This document shows, piece after piece, positions 61,722 through 64,000 of a stretch of 64,000 nt of DNA; within the stretch, counting starts at the first letter, position 1, and the number at the start of each line of letters is the position of its first letter. The notes beneath the pieces were generated by a model. The model ran no database searches, was not told the DNA's origin, and saw only the letters and a list, made by a program, of their open reading frames with translations. The stretch lies in NCBI RefSeq assembly GCF_001424425.1, contig NZ_LMPT01000019.1, positions 140,013 through 204,012 on the forward strand, written 5' to 3'. Source of the DNA: Acidovorax sp. Leaf191. GTDB lineage: Bacteria > Pseudomonadota > Gammaproteobacteria > Burkholderiales > Burkholderiaceae_C. The position numbers and the translations under genes were made by a program.

Positions 61722-62669
61722 TCAACCGCCGAACAGGTGGGCGGGCAAGCCCGCGCTGTCCACGGACACGGCGAACAGCGCCCCGGCCAGCGGCTCGGCC
61801 GCCAGCTGCGCAGGCGTCAGGCCCCCGCGCGCGGAGGTGATGAACAGCGTGCGCAAGTCGGCCCCGCCGAAGGCGCAGTTGGTGACCTGGCTCACCGGCA
61901 AGGCCACGCGGCCCAGCTCGGCCCCCGTCACCGGGTCGTGGCAGGTCACGCACGAGCCGCCCCAGTGCGCAATCCACAGCCGCCCCTGCGCATCCGTGGT
62001 CATGCCGTCGGGCACGCCGTCCTCGGGCAGCCAGCGCATCCACAGCATCTTGTTCGTCAAGGTGCCCGTGGCGGGGTCGGTGTCGTAGCGGTAGGTGCAG
62101 CCTTGCACGGTGTCGTTGAAGTACATCGCCAGGCCCTGCCCCGTGCCCGACCACGTGGGGCCATTCGTCACGGCAAAACCGTCGTCATGGCGGGTGCAGC
62201 GGCCATCGGGGTCGTAGCGGTACAGGGCGCCGGTGGGGGCCTCGCACGCAAAGTCCATGGAGCCCGCCCAGAAGCGCCCTTGCGCATCGCACTTGCCGTC
62301 GTTGAAGCGGTTGCCCGCGCGCTCCAGTTCGGGCTGGTGCACGTAGCGGGGCTGTTCATCGGAGGCCGGGTCGAAGAGCGCGAAACCCCGGCGCAGCGTC
62401 ACGATGAGGCCCGGCGCATGGGCCCGCTCGGCCAGGGCAGAGATTTCTTCGGCAAAGGTCCAGCGCCGGTATGCGTCGCTCGCCGGGTCCCAGCGGTGCA
62501 GGTGCCGCGCGAGGATGTCCACCCAGTACAGCGCCTGTTCGCGCACGGACCACATCAGGCCCTCGCCCAGTTCCGACTCCAGCGCCTGCACGCAGCGCAC
62601 CGTGCCGATGGTGGGCACTGGGAAAGCCGCAGCCTGTGGCGCGGCGGTGGACATATTGAGCTGGCTCAC
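61722..62669 (-). CDS. SMP-30/gluconolactonase-family lactonase
   Basis: This 315-residue six-bladed propeller has the SMP-30 signatures: LGEGLMWSVREQALYWVDIL (metal glutamate), RFNDGKCDAQGRFWAGSMDF, VTNGPTWSGTGQGLAMYFND (metal asparagine) and DGVPDGMTTDAQGRLWIAHW (metal aspartate). It hydrolyses a sugar lactone to the aldonate. GTG 62669 is preferred because GGAGA lies six bases upstream; ATG 62654 is five codons in. It is divergent from the sugar dehydrogenase gene. Confidence 0.9.
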   Translation of the reverse strand: MSQLNMSTAAPQAAAFPVPTIGTVRCVQALESELGEGLMWSVREQALYWVDILARHLHRWDPASDAYRRWTFAEEISALAERAHAPGLIVTLRRGFALFDPASDEQPRYVHQPELERAGNRFNDGKCDAQGRFWAGSMDFACEAPTGALYRYDPDGRCTRHDDGFAVTNGPTWSGTGQGLAMYFNDTVQGCTYRYDTDPATGTLTNKMLWMRWLPEDGVPDGMTTDAQGRLWIAHWGGSCVTCHDPVTGAELGRVALPVSQVTNCAFGGADLRTLFITSARGGLTPAQLAAEPLAGALFAVSVDSAGLPAHLFGG

Positions 62670-62778
62670 GCGTTGTCTCCGGTGATTGTTTTTGGCCCTG
62701 TCTGCTGCAGGGCTCTTGACGGTCGGCATCTTATCAACGCAAACTGATGCCTGTAATTTATATTTTTATCATCCATCG

Positions 62779-62794
62779 ATACCAATATTGATAT
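62779..62794 (+). promoter_or_regulatory. Palindrome at the SDR start (lactonase/SDR divergent region)
   Basis: ATACCAATATTGATAT contains the perfect palindrome CAATATTG with near-symmetric flanks and covers the first bases of the SDR start codon. It is a likely operator in an AT-rich divergent promoter. No regulator gene is adjacent in the window. Confidence 0.45.
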
Positions 62795-63614
62795 GTCATC
62801 AAATTCGACCCCCACAGCCGCCGTCCCGGGGGCATCGGCCCTGCTGCCCGACGGCCTGTCGCTCTTTCCCAGCCTGCGCGGGCGCTCGGTGTTTGTCACC
62901 GGCGGCGGCAGCGGCATCGGCGCCGCCATCGTGGCCGCGTTCGCCCAGCAGGGCGCGCGCGTGGCCTTCGTCGACGTGGCCCGGCAGGCCAGCGCAGACT
63001 TGGCGCAGCAACTGGCAGACGCCGGATTCGCTAGGCCCTGGTGGCGCGTGTGCGACGTGCGCGACATCGACGCCCTGCGCGCCGCCATCCAGGACGCCGC
63101 CACGGAGCTGGGCGACTTCCACACGCTGGTGAACAACGTGGCCAGCGACGACCGCCACACGCTCGAGTCGGTGACGCCCGCGTACTACGACGAGCGCATG
63201 GCCATCAACGAACGGCCCGCGTTCTTTGCCATCCAGGCAGCGGTGCCGGGCATGCGCAGGCTGGGGGGTGGTTCGGTGATCAATCTGGGCTCTACCGGTT
63301 GGCAGGGCAAGGGCACGGGCTACCCTTGCTATGCGATTGCAAAGTCGTCGGTGAACGGCCTCACGCGCGGGCTGGCCAAGAGCCTGGGGCCGGACCGGAT
63401 CCGCATCAATACGGTGTCGCCGGGGTGGGTGATGACGGAGCGGCAGATCAAGCTGTGGCTGGACGCGAAGGGCGAGGAGGAGATTGCGCGGAATCAGTGT
63501 TTGCCGGACAAGCTGCGGCCGCATGACATTGCGCGGATGGTGTTGTTTCTGGCGTCGGATGATGCGGCGATGTGTACGGCGCAGGAGTTCAAGGTGGATG
63601 CTGGGTGGGTCTAG
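62793..63614 (+). CDS. SDR-family oxidoreductase, probable aldose 1-dehydrogenase
   Basis: This is a 273-residue short-chain dehydrogenase. The cofactor loop is TGGGSGIG (36-43). The catalytic set is S167, Y180 and K184 (GSTGWQG, YAIAK), with NNVAS as the structural motif. The N-terminal 28 residues are a polar lead. In clusters with an SMP-30 lactonase and an aldose epimerase, such SDRs oxidise a pentose or hexose to its lactone. The sugar is not identifiable. Confidence 0.88.
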   Translation: MSSNSTPTAAVPGASALLPDGLSLFPSLRGRSVFVTGGGSGIGAAIVAAFAQQGARVAFVDVARQASADLAQQLADAGFARPWWRVCDVRDIDALRAAIQDAATELGDFHTLVNNVASDDRHTLESVTPAYYDERMAINERPAFFAIQAAVPGMRRLGGGSVINLGSTGWQGKGTGYPCYAIAKSSVNGLTRGLAKSLGPDRIRINTVSPGWVMTERQIKLWLDAKGEEEIARNQCLPDKLRPHDIARMVLFLASDDAAMCTAQEFKVDAGWV

Positions 63615-64000
63615 GGTCACCCTCGCCCGTTCAGGTTGAGCTTGTCGAAACCGGGGCGCAGCGACCCACAGCCGTTCGGGTTGAGCTTGTCGAAACCTGG
63701 GCGCTGCTCGCAGGCTCGCTGATGGGCAGCATGCCTTTGTTGAGGGCGGAGGCCGGGAGTCGCCCGGCGTGCGAGTAACTTTCTTTCGCTACGCTCAAAC
63801 ATCCGCAGCGAGTCAGTTCACGATGCGTGTGTCCTTCGGCACACGCTCACCCCACGCCCTGCGCTCCTCGGCGCATCCTGAAGGGCTAGGGGAGCCAACA
63901 TCCACACGGGCCATTGCTGCGCTCGGCCTGGCGGTCGCGGCGCGAAGCGCCTGCGCGTTCGGGGCCGAGCAACGCGATGGCCCGTGTGGCTGTTCGGCTG
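63615..64000. other. Non-coding, repeat-rich right edge
   Basis: Two copies of the GTTCRGGTTGAGCTTGTCGAA repeat (63626-63652 and 63672-63696) are followed by GC-rich sequence containing a CCGGGAGTCGCCCGG inverted repeat. An open frame from ATG 63823 to the window edge has no ribosome site and unlikely composition, so no gene is called. Confidence 0.6.

Noticed and set aside
63823..64000. Possible partial gene at the right edge
   Set aside because: It has no ribosome site, starts inside repeat-rich DNA, and its translation has no recognisable fold.

Overview
The window is high-GC DNA with densely packed operons, Bug-type (TctC) receptors, many LysR regulators, several sulfonate-type ABC receptors and two families of short dispersed repeats. 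This gene content and style point to a betaproteobacterium of the Comamonadaceae, probably Acidovorax or a close relative. That assignment is inferred from gene content only. No tRNA, rRNA, CRISPR array, insertion sequence or prophage was seen.

Layout. 0-3.2 kb: the 5' end of a MetQ-type methionine receptor, a DUF6817-like protein, and an XRE-cupin regulator coupled to a GNAT acetyltransferase. 3.3-18 kb: one long minus-strand operon for uptake and breakdown of a sugar acid. In transcription order it holds a PdxA-like dehydrogenase, a rhamnonate/lyxonate-type dehydratase, a 2-keto-3-deoxy-pentonate dehydratase, ketoglutarate semialdehyde dehydrogenase, an SMP-30 lactonase, a frameshifted beta-propeller gene, cytochrome b561, a complete sugar ABC importer, a chemoreceptor with a C-terminal Cache domain and a second copy of the binding protein. 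A divergent LysR gene (18.0 kb) probably controls it. 18.9-24.3 kb: a LysR/DMT-exporter pair, then LysR, tartrate/D-malate dehydrogenase and a Bug receptor. 24.5-27.1 kb: an unknown protein, two lipoproteins and a broken alpha/beta hydrolase gene. 27.2-31.3 kb: metNI and a hybrid histidine kinase.

31.5-44 kb is an organosulfur-flavoured region: two MFS transporters, three sulfonate-type binding proteins without their own permease or ATPase, an SsuD-like monooxygenase, and an aldolase/acyl-CoA-dehydrogenase/hydroxyacid-dehydrogenase operon. 44.3-50.2 kb holds small accessory genes: GrpB, DUF1801, a small gene behind a clear LexA box, a glycine-zipper protein, a CesT-type secretion chaperone with a putative type III effector, a low-molecular-weight tyrosine phosphatase and DUF5063. 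50.2-53.6 kb: a DUF3592 membrane protein and a CLC chloride/proton antiporter. 53.7-60.5 kb: a divergent thiol/sulfur cluster with cytochrome c, ABC ATPase, permease and receptor on one side, and a thiol dioxygenase and a four-domain rhodanese on the other. 60.6-63.6 kb: aldose epimerase, SMP-30 lactonase and a sugar dehydrogenase, which could make aldonic acids of the kind the left-hand operon consumes.

Four of the sulfur-related transcription units share a similar element about 75-83 bases upstream of the start codon, which suggests one sulfur-responsive regulon. The observations most worth following are the effector/chaperone pair at 46.9-48.8 kb, the LexA-box gene at 45.5 kb, the Cache-tailed chemoreceptor, and this shared element.
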